Of a stretch of 64,000 bases of DNA, positions 8,844 to 17,400 are shown piece after piece (position 1 is the first letter of the stretch; each line of letters starts with the position of its first letter). The notes below the pieces were generated by a model. That model did no database searches, was not told where the DNA came from, and saw only the letters and a list, made by a program, of their open reading frames with translations. The DNA is from an uncultured Bacteroidales bacterium (GTDB taxonomy: Bacteria > Bacteroidota > Bacteroidia > Bacteroidales > Paludibacteraceae): positions 124,001-188,000 of the forward strand of contig CAMHOY010000002.1 in NCBI GenBank assembly GCA_946186915.1, in the 5' to 3' direction. The position numbers and the translations under genes were made by a program.

Positions 8844-9418
8844 TCATCGATGAGTCGCACAAACTCCTGATACGCAAAAGTGTCGCTCAGTTCGCTCAGT
8901 GAGGCAGCCAGTCCGCGGTAATGCCACTCATGCGCGGCTTTGTCGGTACAGTGGAAGATCTTCCATAGTTCGTCGCCTTTAACCTGATAGTCCCGCCAGA
9001 TGGCGCGCATATTACTCAGCTTGTCGCCCATCGCCACTATCTTCGCATCATGCGGAGCGGCAGCCAGACGGTCTATCGCCGCCTGTTTGCGGGCATGCCA
9101 GGTCTCTTCCTCATTCTCTCCATTAAACAATACACCATTAATCTGGTCGCTCTCCGCGTGTACGAGATGAGCGATACGGTCGCCGAACTCTGCGCGCAGC
9201 TGTTCCACCGTCACATCGGTGTCTTCTATCGTATCATGCAGGGCGGCAGCCGCCAGCAGCTCCTGATCGGGCGTAATGGTCGCGACGATCTCCACCGCCT
9301 CCATCGGATGGACGATATACGGAAAACCCTTTCCGCGCCGCTCGCTGTTATGATGCGCCTGCACCGCAAAGACAATCGCGCGGTCCAGCAACTCCGTGTC
9401 CATATATTTGTTTGCCAT
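8828..9418 (-). CDS. HD-domain hydrolase, SpoT/MESH1-like small alarmone hydrolase candidate
   Basis: 196 residues with the metal-binding layout of the RelA/SpoT hydrolase domain: H22/H37 in AHHNSERRGKGFPYIVHP, the HD pair at 61-62 followed by TIEDT, and a later DKLSNMRAI corresponding to the KxADrxxN motif. Enzymes of this type remove the 3' pyrophosphate from (p)ppGpp with Mn2+. It begins 4 nt after the RelA-like gene. The pair therefore resembles either a split Rel enzyme or a toxic synthetase with its neutralising hydrolase. The C-terminus runs into the TAAACAC repeat, so the last few residues may be recent. Substrate is inferred, not shown. Confidence 0.8.
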   Translation of the reverse strand: MANKYMDTELLDRAIVFAVQAHHNSERRGKGFPYIVHPMEAVEIVATITPDQELLAAAALHDTIEDTDVTVEQLRAEFGDRIAHLVHAESDQINGVLFNGENEEETWHARKQAAIDRLAAAPHDAKIVAMGDKLSNMRAIWRDYQVKGDELWKIFHCTDKAAHEWHYRGLAASLSELSDTFAYQEFVRLIDEVFSV

Positions 9419-9422
9419 TCTT

Positions 9423-10475
9423 CTATTGTTGTTTTTGCATGAAAGGTAAGCCGGACGCCAGTTTGTAAGTCATCTCCGCCAGTTCGGCATTCTGTGAGTT
9501 ATGTCCGTTGAGGGCGTCAAAGAGGCGCTCCAATCCGATCTTTCCTCCTCCGGAGGTGAGCACGCAGACGATGCATATATTCTGCAATCCGATAGCCGAA
9601 GAGATGATGTCGATGTCGGTATTGCCTAACTGGTGTCGGGCCAGAAGGTAGGCGTCCGCCTCGTATTTATGAATCAGTCGGTCCACGTCGCCGAGCGTCT
9701 TGCATTGCAATGCCACCAGTACGCGCAGATAACGGATCATCGGCGCTTCCTGTATCTCCGCCTGGTTGATGGCGGCGATACGTTTGTTGAGGGCGTCGAG
9801 CGGTTTTGCCTGTATATAACTGCGGAAGGTATCGCCGTCCAGCAGCACATCGTCCAGTTTGCCGTTCTGCACCAGCGCCTGCACGCGGCGGCGGTAGTCC
9901 GTGATCTCAGAACGGATACGGCTGAACTCGTCGTCCGCCATCTCCAAGATACCCGCCAGTCGGTTCATGCGGCGCATGTATTCACGCGGGATCTCGATGC
10001 CGGACTTGTAACCGGTATCATGGTTGATCGCCGCCCAGGCATGTTGCAGCGTGGTGCGCAACTGTAACTCGAACGGGAAGTCGAATCCGGGCAGACGGCA
10101 TATATAATGCAACGAGTTGTAGCCGAAACTGTCCAACTGGTGCAGTTTCCGTTTATCCACGGAGTTGTTCCAGTCAATCTCGAAGAGCTGTTCCGCCATG
10201 GAAGCGATGCGGTCCACGTCATCGGTGTAGAACGTGATGATACGCGCACCTACAAGGTCCGTGATGTCACTCAGCGTCGCATATTTGGAGCCTTTGAGTT
10301 CGAGTTTGCCTGCCAGGCTCTCTTCGGTCTTCACACGCCCCTCCACCGCCGTCACGATCAGTCCGTTGCGGTCGAGCGCGTCGCGCAAAGTCCTCAGTAC
10401 CGCTTCCTTGAGACGTTCCAACTCCGGAACGGCCGCGCGGTACTCCTCCATGATCATTTCGCAATGCAAGTCCAT
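9423..10475 (-). CDS. RelA/SpoT-domain (p)ppGpp synthetase-like protein
   Basis: The N-terminal 200 residues form a RelA_SpoT nucleotidyltransferase domain: GRVKTEESLAGKL (46-58), DLVGARIITFYTDDV (73-87, catalytic Asp region), DSFGYNSLHYI (115-125) and ELQLRTTLQHAWAAI (136-150). There is no HD, TGS or ACT domain, so it is a small alarmone synthetase type rather than long Rel. Residues 200-350 are an unrecognised helical region. The R-x-K-x-x-x-S ATP contacts appear kept. It lies 27 nt after the STAS gene, across a short TTATCAA repeat, and 4 nt before the HD hydrolase. Product could be (p)ppGpp, (p)ppApp or, as for some toxSAS, pyrophosphorylated tRNA; the sequence does not decide. Confidence 0.8.
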   Translation of the reverse strand: MDLHCEMIMEEYRAAVPELERLKEAVLRTLRDALDRNGLIVTAVEGRVKTEESLAGKLELKGSKYATLSDITDLVGARIITFYTDDVDRIASMAEQLFEIDWNNSVDKRKLHQLDSFGYNSLHYICRLPGFDFPFELQLRTTLQHAWAAINHDTGYKSGIEIPREYMRRMNRLAGILEMADDEFSRIRSEITDYRRRVQALVQNGKLDDVLLDGDTFRSYIQAKPLDALNKRIAAINQAEIQEAPMIRYLRVLVALQCKTLGDVDRLIHKYEADAYLLARHQLGNTDIDIISSAIGLQNICIVCVLTSGGGKIGLERLFDALNGHNSQNAELAEMTYKLASGLPFMQKQQ

Positions 10476-10476
10476 A

Positions 10477-10506
10477 AATTATCAATTATCAATCATCAAT
10501 TATCAT
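10477..10506. repeat. TTATCAA-type simple repeat
   Basis: Imperfect tandem copies of the 9-mer ATTATCAAT in the gap between the STAS and RelA-like genes, running into the STAS stop codon. Confidence 0.7.
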
Positions 10507-10805
10507 TGTATTTCGAACAATGATATAAATCCGGTCATCACGAATACCTGGCGGATGTCGGAATTGATGTTTCGTACAATCACTTTGCTGCCATGCGCGG
10601 CTGCTTCCTTACGGATACTGAGGAAGATACGCAGACCCGACGAAGAGATATACTCCAGGGCGGTGCAATCCAGGATGATTTCTTTGTGGTCAAGTTCCAT
10701 CAGCGGCTTTACATCCTCTGCCGTCTGTACAGCTGCAGCCGTGTCCAAACGGCCTGCAAACGCAGCAATAACTTGATTTCCGTTGTGTGTGATTTCTGTT
10801 TTCAT
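10503..10805 (-). CDS. STAS-domain anti-sigma factor antagonist
   Basis: 100 residues forming one STAS domain, with the phosphoserine loop EYISSSGLRIFLSIRK (about residues 51-66) typical of SpoIIAA/RsbV proteins. Unphosphorylated, such proteins bind the ATPase of an anti-sigma or anti-regulator; a PP2C phosphatase removes the phosphate. The ATG overlaps the stop of the upstream gene (ATGA at 10802-10805), which encodes both a PP2C phosphatase and an RsbW-like ATPase. The cognate partners are therefore probably next door. No sigma factor is seen in the window, so the final target is unknown. Confidence 0.9.
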   Translation of the reverse strand: MKTEITHNGNQVIAAFAGRLDTAAAVQTAEDVKPLMELDHKEIILDCTALEYISSSGLRIFLSIRKEAAAHGSKVIVRNINSDIRQVFVMTGFISLFEIQ

Positions 10806-12877
10806 ATTCTTTTAATTAATGTCAATATATTTTTTTCATCTACCCGCTCGTAGAGTACCTCGTCCATGAGTTGCAGTACGAGATGGATTCCCAATCCGCC
10901 TATCGCGCGGTCTTCGAGCGAGAGGGAGATGTCTGCGGGTGGTTGTTGGGTCGGGTCAAAAGGCGTACCGCCGTCGGAGATGATGAAGACGATCTGCTCT
11001 TGAGGCTTGTTGATGTCAGTGCAACTGCGGACGAACTCCACCAGCACTTGGCCGTTCTTCACGTCCGGATAAGCATACAGCATCACGTTGCTTACCGCCT
11101 CCTCTAAGGCGAGGTTCACCGGCATGTTCAGTTCACTCGGGATACCGAGACTGTCTATCCACTCGGCGAGCGTAGGTATCTGTTGGATATCATTACGCAT
11201 GATGATGGCGTCTTGCTGATAACGGATAGCGAGCATCGTCAGGTCGTCGCTCTGTTGGGCGCCGTCCACGAAACGCACCACGTCTGCCTGCATCTCCTCC
11301 ACTACCCTGCGCGGCGACAGGTCGGCTATCAGCGTACGGCATTTCTCCAGATGTTTCATCATCCGCTCTTCGCCGTACTGCTCGTGCCGCTTGTTTTCCG
11401 CCTCGTTCAGACCGTCGGTATAGAGGAAGAACAGGTCGTTCTTCGCCATTTGCATCTTCTGCGCGCGGAACTCGAACTCCGGCTCTATACCCATAGGCAG
11501 GTTAGCCACCACATCGATGGCGTGTGACTCATGACCGAAGGGCACATAAACAGGAGCGTTATGGCCGGCGTTGCAGTATGCGAGTTCTCCGGTCCGGCAG
11601 TCAAGCACGCCGAGGAAGAGAGTGAGGAACATGTTCTGCTCGTTCTGGTCGCAGAGCGCGCGGTTCATCTTACGCACAATCGCATCAGGTTCTTCTTCAT
11701 GCGCGGTGATACTACGGAAGAGCGAGCGCGTGGTAGCCATGACAAGCGCTGCCGGCACACCTTTTCCGCTCACGTCGCCGACGCAGAAGAACAGTTTGTT
11801 ATGACGCACATAGAAATCGTACAGGTCGCCGCCTATCTCTTTCGCGGGATCGACGATACCGTATATATTCAGGTCGCGGCGGTCAAAGAACGGCGGGAAC
11901 ACTTTCGGCAGCATAGCTTTCTGAATAGTCTGTGCCACTTCCAGTTCTCCTTCCATCCGTTGGTTCTTCTCCGCGAATGCCAGCATCTTGCTGGTGGTAC
12001 GCGCCGAGTAGATCACAATCAAAGCAAGGACGATCAGACCCAGAATCATCAGCAGGCCGACAATTCTACCGATACGGTTGAGGTCGCGGAACAGTTCATC
12101 CTCCGGGATGATAATCTCGATATGCCAACCCGTCGCGTCGATCTCTTCTTGGTAGATATTGTATTTGCGTCCGGGCACTGTGTCGGGAACAGGAACGATA
12201 TCCACTCCCGTGCTGGACTTGATGGAATAATAACTGTTCGGATAGACTTGCAGATAGTCGGATATGTTCTTCAGATCGCTGATCGACATGTCGCAGCATA
12301 CGACGGCTACCACTTCCCCTTGGCTGTTTCTCACAGGACAGGAACAACTCACCACAAAAGTCTGTGAACCCGAGTCGTCCAGATACGGCTCGCACCACCA
12401 GCAACTGTCGTGTACAAAGCCGTTCTGATACCACTCCATTTGGGTGTAGTCATGGTCGGCACTGCCAATCTGACGGGTGAAGGTACTGTCCTCGGAGATA
12501 CGGCTGCTGCATGCCTCGAAATAGGTGCCGTACTTGGGGAAATAATCCGGTACATACGCGACAGCCATGCTGGTTTTCGAGCGGAGGGTGCTCACTACCA
12601 GACGCGTAGCGTTGAAGATCGAATCCGGACTGTTCAGATGGTTCGAGGCTAATTTCGCCAATGTCTTGGCGGCCGTCTCCATCTCGATGGTATGCATCTC
12701 TATCTCCAACTCCGCCTTGCGCAACTCCGTTTGGGCGCGTTGTTCCGCCTCGTGCCGGATGGCGGCACGGCTCGTGAAATACTGCACACAAGAGATGGCC
12801 TCCAGGACGATTGCCGCTACAATCATGATCCATAGCCCGTCGCGTCTGATTTGGGTTTTCTGCTTGGTATTTTTCAT
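10802..12877 (-). CDS. Membrane sensor RsbU/SpoIIE phosphatase fused to RsbW-like ATPase
   Basis: 691 residues. Order: short basic N-terminus, membrane segment (LWIMIVAAIVLEAISCV, about 15-31), an extracytoplasmic sensor of about 230 residues with Cache-like features (EPYLDDSGSQTF, NSQGEVVAVVCCDMSISDL), second membrane segment (IVGLLMILGLIVLALIVIY, about 272-290), coiled linker (EGELEVAQTIQKAMLP), PP2C/SpoIIE domain with EIGGDLYDFY and GDVSGKGVPAALVMA, and a C-terminal HATPase_c domain with N-box LALEEAVSNVMLYAYP and G-boxes SDGGTPFDP and GGLGIHLV. So a signal outside the membrane may control a phosphatase and an anti-sigma-type ATPase in one chain, with the STAS partner encoded next. The ATG at 12877 is preferred to the TTG at 12895. 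Confidence 0.9.
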   Translation of the reverse strand: MKNTKQKTQIRRDGLWIMIVAAIVLEAISCVQYFTSRAAIRHEAEQRAQTELRKAELEIEMHTIEMETAAKTLAKLASNHLNSPDSIFNATRLVVSTLRSKTSMAVAYVPDYFPKYGTYFEACSSRISEDSTFTRQIGSADHDYTQMEWYQNGFVHDSCWWCEPYLDDSGSQTFVVSCSCPVRNSQGEVVAVVCCDMSISDLKNISDYLQVYPNSYYSIKSSTGVDIVPVPDTVPGRKYNIYQEEIDATGWHIEIIIPEDELFRDLNRIGRIVGLLMILGLIVLALIVIYSARTTSKMLAFAEKNQRMEGELEVAQTIQKAMLPKVFPPFFDRRDLNIYGIVDPAKEIGGDLYDFYVRHNKLFFCVGDVSGKGVPAALVMATTRSLFRSITAHEEEPDAIVRKMNRALCDQNEQNMFLTLFLGVLDCRTGELAYCNAGHNAPVYVPFGHESHAIDVVANLPMGIEPEFEFRAQKMQMAKNDLFFLYTDGLNEAENKRHEQYGEERMMKHLEKCRTLIADLSPRRVVEEMQADVVRFVDGAQQSDDLTMLAIRYQQDAIIMRNDIQQIPTLAEWIDSLGIPSELNMPVNLALEEAVSNVMLYAYPDVKNGQVLVEFVRSCTDINKPQEQIVFIISDGGTPFDPTQQPPADISLSLEDRAIGGLGIHLVLQLMDEVLYERVDEKNILTLIKRI

Positions 12878-12903
12878 TGCTGTATAATTCGGCAAATTAA
12901 AAT

Positions 12904-12941
12904 CGGCTGCAAATTTACTACAAATTTTTCAAATTTGCAAG
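12904..12941 (-). promoter_or_regulatory. Promoter of the phosphatase-STAS-alarmone operon
   Basis: On the minus strand TTGCAAATTTGA at -33 and GTAAATTTGCAGCCG at -7, 27 nt before the chosen ATG. No second promoter was seen within the five genes. Confidence 0.7.
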
Positions 12942-12998
12942 ATTTTGTGCATTTTTTCATTCTTATCGGGAGGGCTTCGTACTGAAAATTCTCCAAAA

Positions 12999-13036
12999 AT
13001 TTGCATATATGGAAAAATTATTGTACTTTTGTGCCC
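12999..13036 (+). promoter_or_regulatory. Promoter of the SDR gene
   Basis: TTTGCATATATGG at -33 and TTGTACTTTTGTGCCC at -7, 22 nt before the ATG at 13059. Confidence 0.7.
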
Positions 13037-13058
13037 ATTTTTAAATAAAGGTTGAGAA

Positions 13059-13835
13059 ATGAAGAAAGATATTTTTGATTTGAGTGGCCGCGTGGCACTG
13101 GTGACCGGATGTTCCGGCGGCCTGGGAGTGCAGATGGCAAAAGCCCTGGCTGCACGAGGAGCGGAGCTGGTGATCATTGCCCGCAGGTATGAGAAATTAG
13201 TGGAAGTGCAACAGGCCATCGAGGCGGAGTTCGGCGTGAAGGTGTTGCCTTTGCAATGTGACATCACCGATACCGGAGCGGTGGAACGAATGGTGGATGA
13301 TGCGCTCAAGCAGGTTGGTCATATCGATATCGTCGTCAACAATGCCGGTACGGGAGCTGTTGCGCCGGCGGAGGATATCACCGATGCGCAGTTTGAGAAC
13401 GAGATGCAGATAGACCTGTTCGGTACTTTCCGCGTGGCACGAGCCGTGGCGAAGAAATCCATGATCCCGAACGGCTACGGACGTGTGATCAATATCGCAT
13501 CGATGTATGGCTTGGTGGGCAATAAGATCGCTCCCGCTTCGCCGTATCATGCAGCCAAAGGAGGCGTTGTCAATCTCACGCGGGCGCTGGCGGCTGAATG
13601 GGGAAAATACGGTATCACGGTGAATACCATCTGCCCGGGATACTTCATCACGCCCCTGACGAAAGAGACTCTGGAGTCCGACTATTTTGCGCAATATGCC
13701 AAGACGGTCATCCCTATGGAGCGATATGGTCATGAGGGCGAACTGGACAGCGCTGTGGTCTTCCTTGCTTCGGATGCTTCCACCTACGTCACCGGTGTCG
13801 CTCTACCCGTGGATGGCGGCTATACATGCGTGTAA
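13059..13835 (+). CDS. SDR-family oxidoreductase, gluconate 5-dehydrogenase-like
   Basis: Classical short-chain dehydrogenase of 258 residues. The cofactor motif is TGCSGGLG (about 16-23), NNAG lies at about 92-95, the catalytic serine is in NIASMYGLVG, and the YxxxK pair is in YHAAK. The C-terminus FLASDASTYVTGVALPVDGGYTCV is typical. The closest class by appearance is IdnO/KduD-like sugar acid dehydrogenases (LSGRVALVTG start, ICPGYFITPLT), but FabG-like or other roles are possible. It has its own promoter and is followed by a terminator at 13892, so it seems monocistronic. Confidence 0.9.
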   Translation: MKKDIFDLSGRVALVTGCSGGLGVQMAKALAARGAELVIIARRYEKLVEVQQAIEAEFGVKVLPLQCDITDTGAVERMVDDALKQVGHIDIVVNNAGTGAVAPAEDITDAQFENEMQIDLFGTFRVARAVAKKSMIPNGYGRVINIASMYGLVGNKIAPASPYHAAKGGVVNLTRALAAEWGKYGITVNTICPGYFITPLTKETLESDYFAQYAKTVIPMERYGHEGELDSAVVFLASDASTYVTGVALPVDGGYTCV

Positions 13836-13891
13836 CCCGTATGTAAAAAGTACGAAACACAGAAGAATAGAAAAATACAAAAATCATAAAA

Positions 13892-13924
13892 ATGGCACTT
13901 TTATTTGCGAGTGTCATTTTTTTG
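13892..13924 (+). terminator. Intrinsic terminator that overlaps a following promoter
   Basis: Eight-base-pair stem ATGGCACT with AGTGTCAT (one G-T pair), 10-nt loop, then seven T residues. The loop and right arm contain TTTGCGAGTGTC, the -33 element of the promoter at 13904-13942, the same design as at 2072-2120. Confidence 0.65.
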
Positions 13925-13942
13925 TTGTGTAATTTTGCAGCG
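13904..13942 (+). promoter_or_regulatory. Promoter with no clear gene downstream
   Basis: TTTGCGAGTGTC at -33 and TGTAATTTTGCAGCGG at -7. The first 500 nt downstream hold only an 11-codon reading frame (ATG at 13977), a 37-codon frame at 14003-14116 and AT-rich repeats, then another promoter at 14153. The transcript could be a remnant of a lost gene or an unrecognised RNA. Confidence 0.5.
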
Positions 13943-14002
13943 GTTTTTATAAAATAAGACTTAATAAAATCTCAATGAAATATAAAACACTATTTTACAA
14001 AC

Positions 14003-14116
14003 ATGGATAAACAGGTTCTTAAACTATTCCAATCCCTATTATTGGGCTGGATTTATTATGTTGGATTGACGATTTCTTCAAATTACCGAACGAAAATCCT
14101 TCAAACTGCCGAATAA
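14003..14116 (+). other. 37-codon reading frame and imperfect 23-nt repeats, possible gene remnant
   Basis: ATG at 14003 opens a frame MDKQVLKLFQSLLLGW... with a hydrophobic middle, ending at TAA 14116. Its 3' part and the following 40 nt consist of three diverged copies of a unit like TCTTCAAACTGCCGAA followed by an A-run (about 14078-14132). No family is recognised. It may be the degraded tail of a lost gene behind the promoter at 13904. Confidence 0.25.
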
Positions 14117-14152
14117 AAAATCTTCAAACTGCTTATTTTTTTTAAAAGAAAA

Positions 14153-14190
14153 CTTGTATATATCAAATATTTTGTGTAATTTTGCGCCGC
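14153..14190 (+). promoter_or_regulatory. Promoter of the structured RNA
   Basis: CTTGTATATATCA at -33 and TGTAATTTTGCGCCGC at -7. Transcription would start near 14190, about 280 nt before the next protein start. Confidence 0.75.
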
Positions 14191-14405
14191 AAAGGTTAAT
14201 AACCTCTCCGTCACTCACTGACGTTAAACAGGAGGACATAAAAATTTATTCGCGTTTGCGATTTATTTGGTAAGTTAGAAATGTAGGAAGTTTCGAAGTC
14301 AAGCCAGAATAAGTCGGAACGCTCGCACTTGCGCGAGCGTGACTTATCTGCTATGACGGGTATCCTACAACCTCTAACTTAAGATAAGCCCGCTCGCGTT
14401 TTTTG
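14190..14405 (+). ncRNA. Structured non-coding RNA, 6S RNA-like candidate
   Basis: About 215 nt from its own promoter to a T-run at 14399-14404. Perfect helices nest to a rod: 14271-14279 with 14373-14381 (9 bp), 14283-14288 with 14363-14368 (6 bp), 14309-14315 with 14341-14347 (7 bp) and 14319-14326 with 14333-14340 (8 bp). Between the second and third lies a large asymmetric bubble (20 and 15 nt), as in the central bubble of 6S RNA, which imitates an open promoter and binds RNA polymerase. A 5' part (14190-14265) holds small hairpins such as CGTCA/TGACG. An alternative 8-bp helix, 14332-14339 with 14391-14398, ends right at the T-run and would act as terminator. Could instead be a leader controlling the gene at 14472. 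Confidence 0.6.
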
Positions 14406-14471
14406 AAGAAAATATAATTATAGATACTAACTATTTAATGTTGCTCCCGACACAAATTAAGGGAAAAGATT

Positions 14472-17400
14472 ATGAGAAAAAAACTACTCACTCTTTTGCT
14501 TGCATTTATCATTGGTATAAATGTTGCACATTCTTCCGTTTTAATAGATGGATGGTATGTTAATCTTAATTCATCAGACTTAACGGCATCGATAACATAC
14601 AAAGACATTACTCAAGTAAGCAGGTATATTTATAAGTACACGAGTCCATATGAAGGTAATCTTGTAGTTCCTTCAAGATTCATCTATAATGAGAAAGAAT
14701 ATATTGTCACTGAGATTGGTGGTCATGCTTTTGATAATTGTAGTGAACTGACGAGTATAGAACTTCCTTATACTATAACAACAATCTCTTATAGTGCATT
14801 TTCAAATTGTACAAAATTAACTACAATTTCTTTACCAGAAAGTGTTATCACTATAGGTAGTGAAGCATTTAAGAATTGTACAAATCTTAAAAATATCACA
14901 TTTCCAGATAGCTTGAGAAAAATAGAAGGCAGTAACGCATTTGCTGATTGTCCTAATATTGAAAATGTATATATAGGAGAAGGACTGGAATATATAGGAG
15001 AATCTGCTTTTTATCTATCTAATTTATCTGACCCTCAGAATCAGTCAGCAAAGGTTCATATAAAGAGTTTAGATCAATGGTTAAAAATAAAATTTGAATC
15101 TAGGTTAAGTAATCCACTCAGAGCCGGAGGTACATTGATATGTAATGGCGAACCTTTGTCGAACATGAATATAACCGGCGAATTAGACTCTATACATGCA
15201 TATAGCTTTTACGGGTCCTCTTTACAGCGAGTTTACATCAAATGCAAAGATTTATACATAGGAGAATACGCGTTTGCACTCAACAGACAACTTCAACATG
15301 TGGAAATTGAAGGAACTGTTCAATCCATCACTGACTATGCATTTGTAAGTTGCTCAAACTTGAATAGAGTAATTTTTAGAGATAAAGTAGAGAATACTGG
15401 AAATATTGTTTTTTACGATTGTCATCAATTGTGGCATATTATTTTTTCAAAAGGAATAGGAGAAATGCATGGTAAATTATGCGAATATAACTGGAGCCCT
15501 TCAGACTCTCGAGATGTCTTGATAAATCAAAAATATCCATTATCAATCTCTGAAGATAAATATAGTTCATATTTCGGAGTTTTCCAACCCAAATATTATG
15601 ATAATCAAATTGATGGATACATTATTTCTGGAGAAAACAGGGATACGTTATTAATGTATTTTGGAAACGACAAAGATATAGTTATTCCTTCATCTGTAAG
15701 ATACGTGGGACATCATATATGTTCCCCGGTAGATACTATTTATTCTATAACGATTCCTGAAAAAGTCACATTAATAGAACAAACGGCTTTCTCTAACCTA
15801 CCAATGCTAAAGCGTGTGCTATATGATGCAAAGAATGCATCTTTGCAGGGCATATTCACTTATGATGACCAATACGACTTACAGTTTCAGGTATTTGATA
15901 ATACCCTTGACTCATTTATCATTACAGAGAATGTAAAAGTGATTCCTTCTTATCTATGTTATGGATTAAGTAATGTACAATTAATTAATATTCCTTGTTC
16001 TGTGGATAGTATAGGAGCATATGCTTTTTATGGATGCAATGTGTCTCGTAATTGTGGAAAGACTATCTATAATAATGAAGAATTAAAACTATGCGAAGAA
16101 TTAGACACCAGCATCATACCGCAATGGGTCAGGGATACAATTATTGTACAAAAGGGGGAAGTCGGATGGAGTGATTATAAAGGTCTGTATGTACAATATG
16201 CATACACCGAATTGTATGATAGCATAATAAATACAATAGTCGTTAAAACTGGTCATAAAGACTTTGTCCAATTACCCGACACAATTCTATGCCACCGAGG
16301 TGCAGAAATCTGTGATAGCAAAGGACACTGTCAAGTTTTTGAATCGTCTGGAGTGTTAACATGCACATATGAGAATATCTATGGTTGCGATAGTATAGTA
16401 TTCCGTAATGTTATCGTCAAACAAGATACTACATATCTCCCAGACACATTGATTTGCATGGGAGAAAGTATATTTGACGGAAAAGAACCACAGCCTTTTT
16501 ATGAGTCAGGTGTATATAATTACACTTACATTAATAGCGAAGGATGTGATAGTGTCATATCAAGAAATATATATGTAGTGCAACATGTTGTAACACCGAC
16601 TATAAATGTAAAATCTGCATTTGACACCCCAAACTCTGGCAGTATTACCATCAGTAAAAATACGAGTGGTACGCCTGCATCATTTGCATATTTTACTGTA
16701 AATGGAATAAAACACAATTGCTCGTCAGATAATATAGGGAATGGCTATTCTGTAAACAATCTCGCAGAAGGGACATATAGAATGGTATTTTACTCCATAC
16801 TTGATTGCGATTCCATGGTAAAAAATATCACCATTGATCAATATGGTCTAAGAATCAACGGAATGTATTATTTGTTAGATGATCTCTATCACACCGCAAC
16901 TTTAACTTATCGCGGTACTTCTTACGGAGATTATAGTGGAGAATACTCCGGCAATATTACTATCCCCAAAACGATTACTTTTGAAGGAAAGGATTATCAA
17001 GTAACAGGGATTAAAAGTTATGCTTTTGAAGGTTGCAATAATATAAAGTCTATTACTATGGAGTCTGAAACTCCCATATCTATGTATAATAGCGGACTTT
17101 CAAGCAACTGTATTATATATGTACCGTATGGCTCTTTGAATGCCTATAAATCTGCTAGCGGCTGGAGAAACTACACTATTCATGTAATCAATCCTTCTCA
17201 TGTAACGACCACCACAGGAACCACTTCTGCAACTATTATATTGGGTAATACTAACGAAGCACAACATATTGCTTCCTGCGGAATGGAAGGTGGAGAGGAA
17301 AAATTTGCAGGCAACATGATTGAGTACATCGGTTTGGAACCGAATAGTGAATATGCGAACGTACTATTATTCATAAAGACGAAAGAAGGTGACTTGGATA

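Noticed and set aside
11531..12367. 278-codon plus-strand frame
   Set aside because: Antisense to the PP2C and sensor domains of the RsbU-like protein; histidine- and arginine-rich shadow composition.
13836..17380. AT-rich tract as a genomic island or prophage
   Set aside because: No integrase, transposase, phage gene, attachment repeat or tRNA border was found; only the composition differs.
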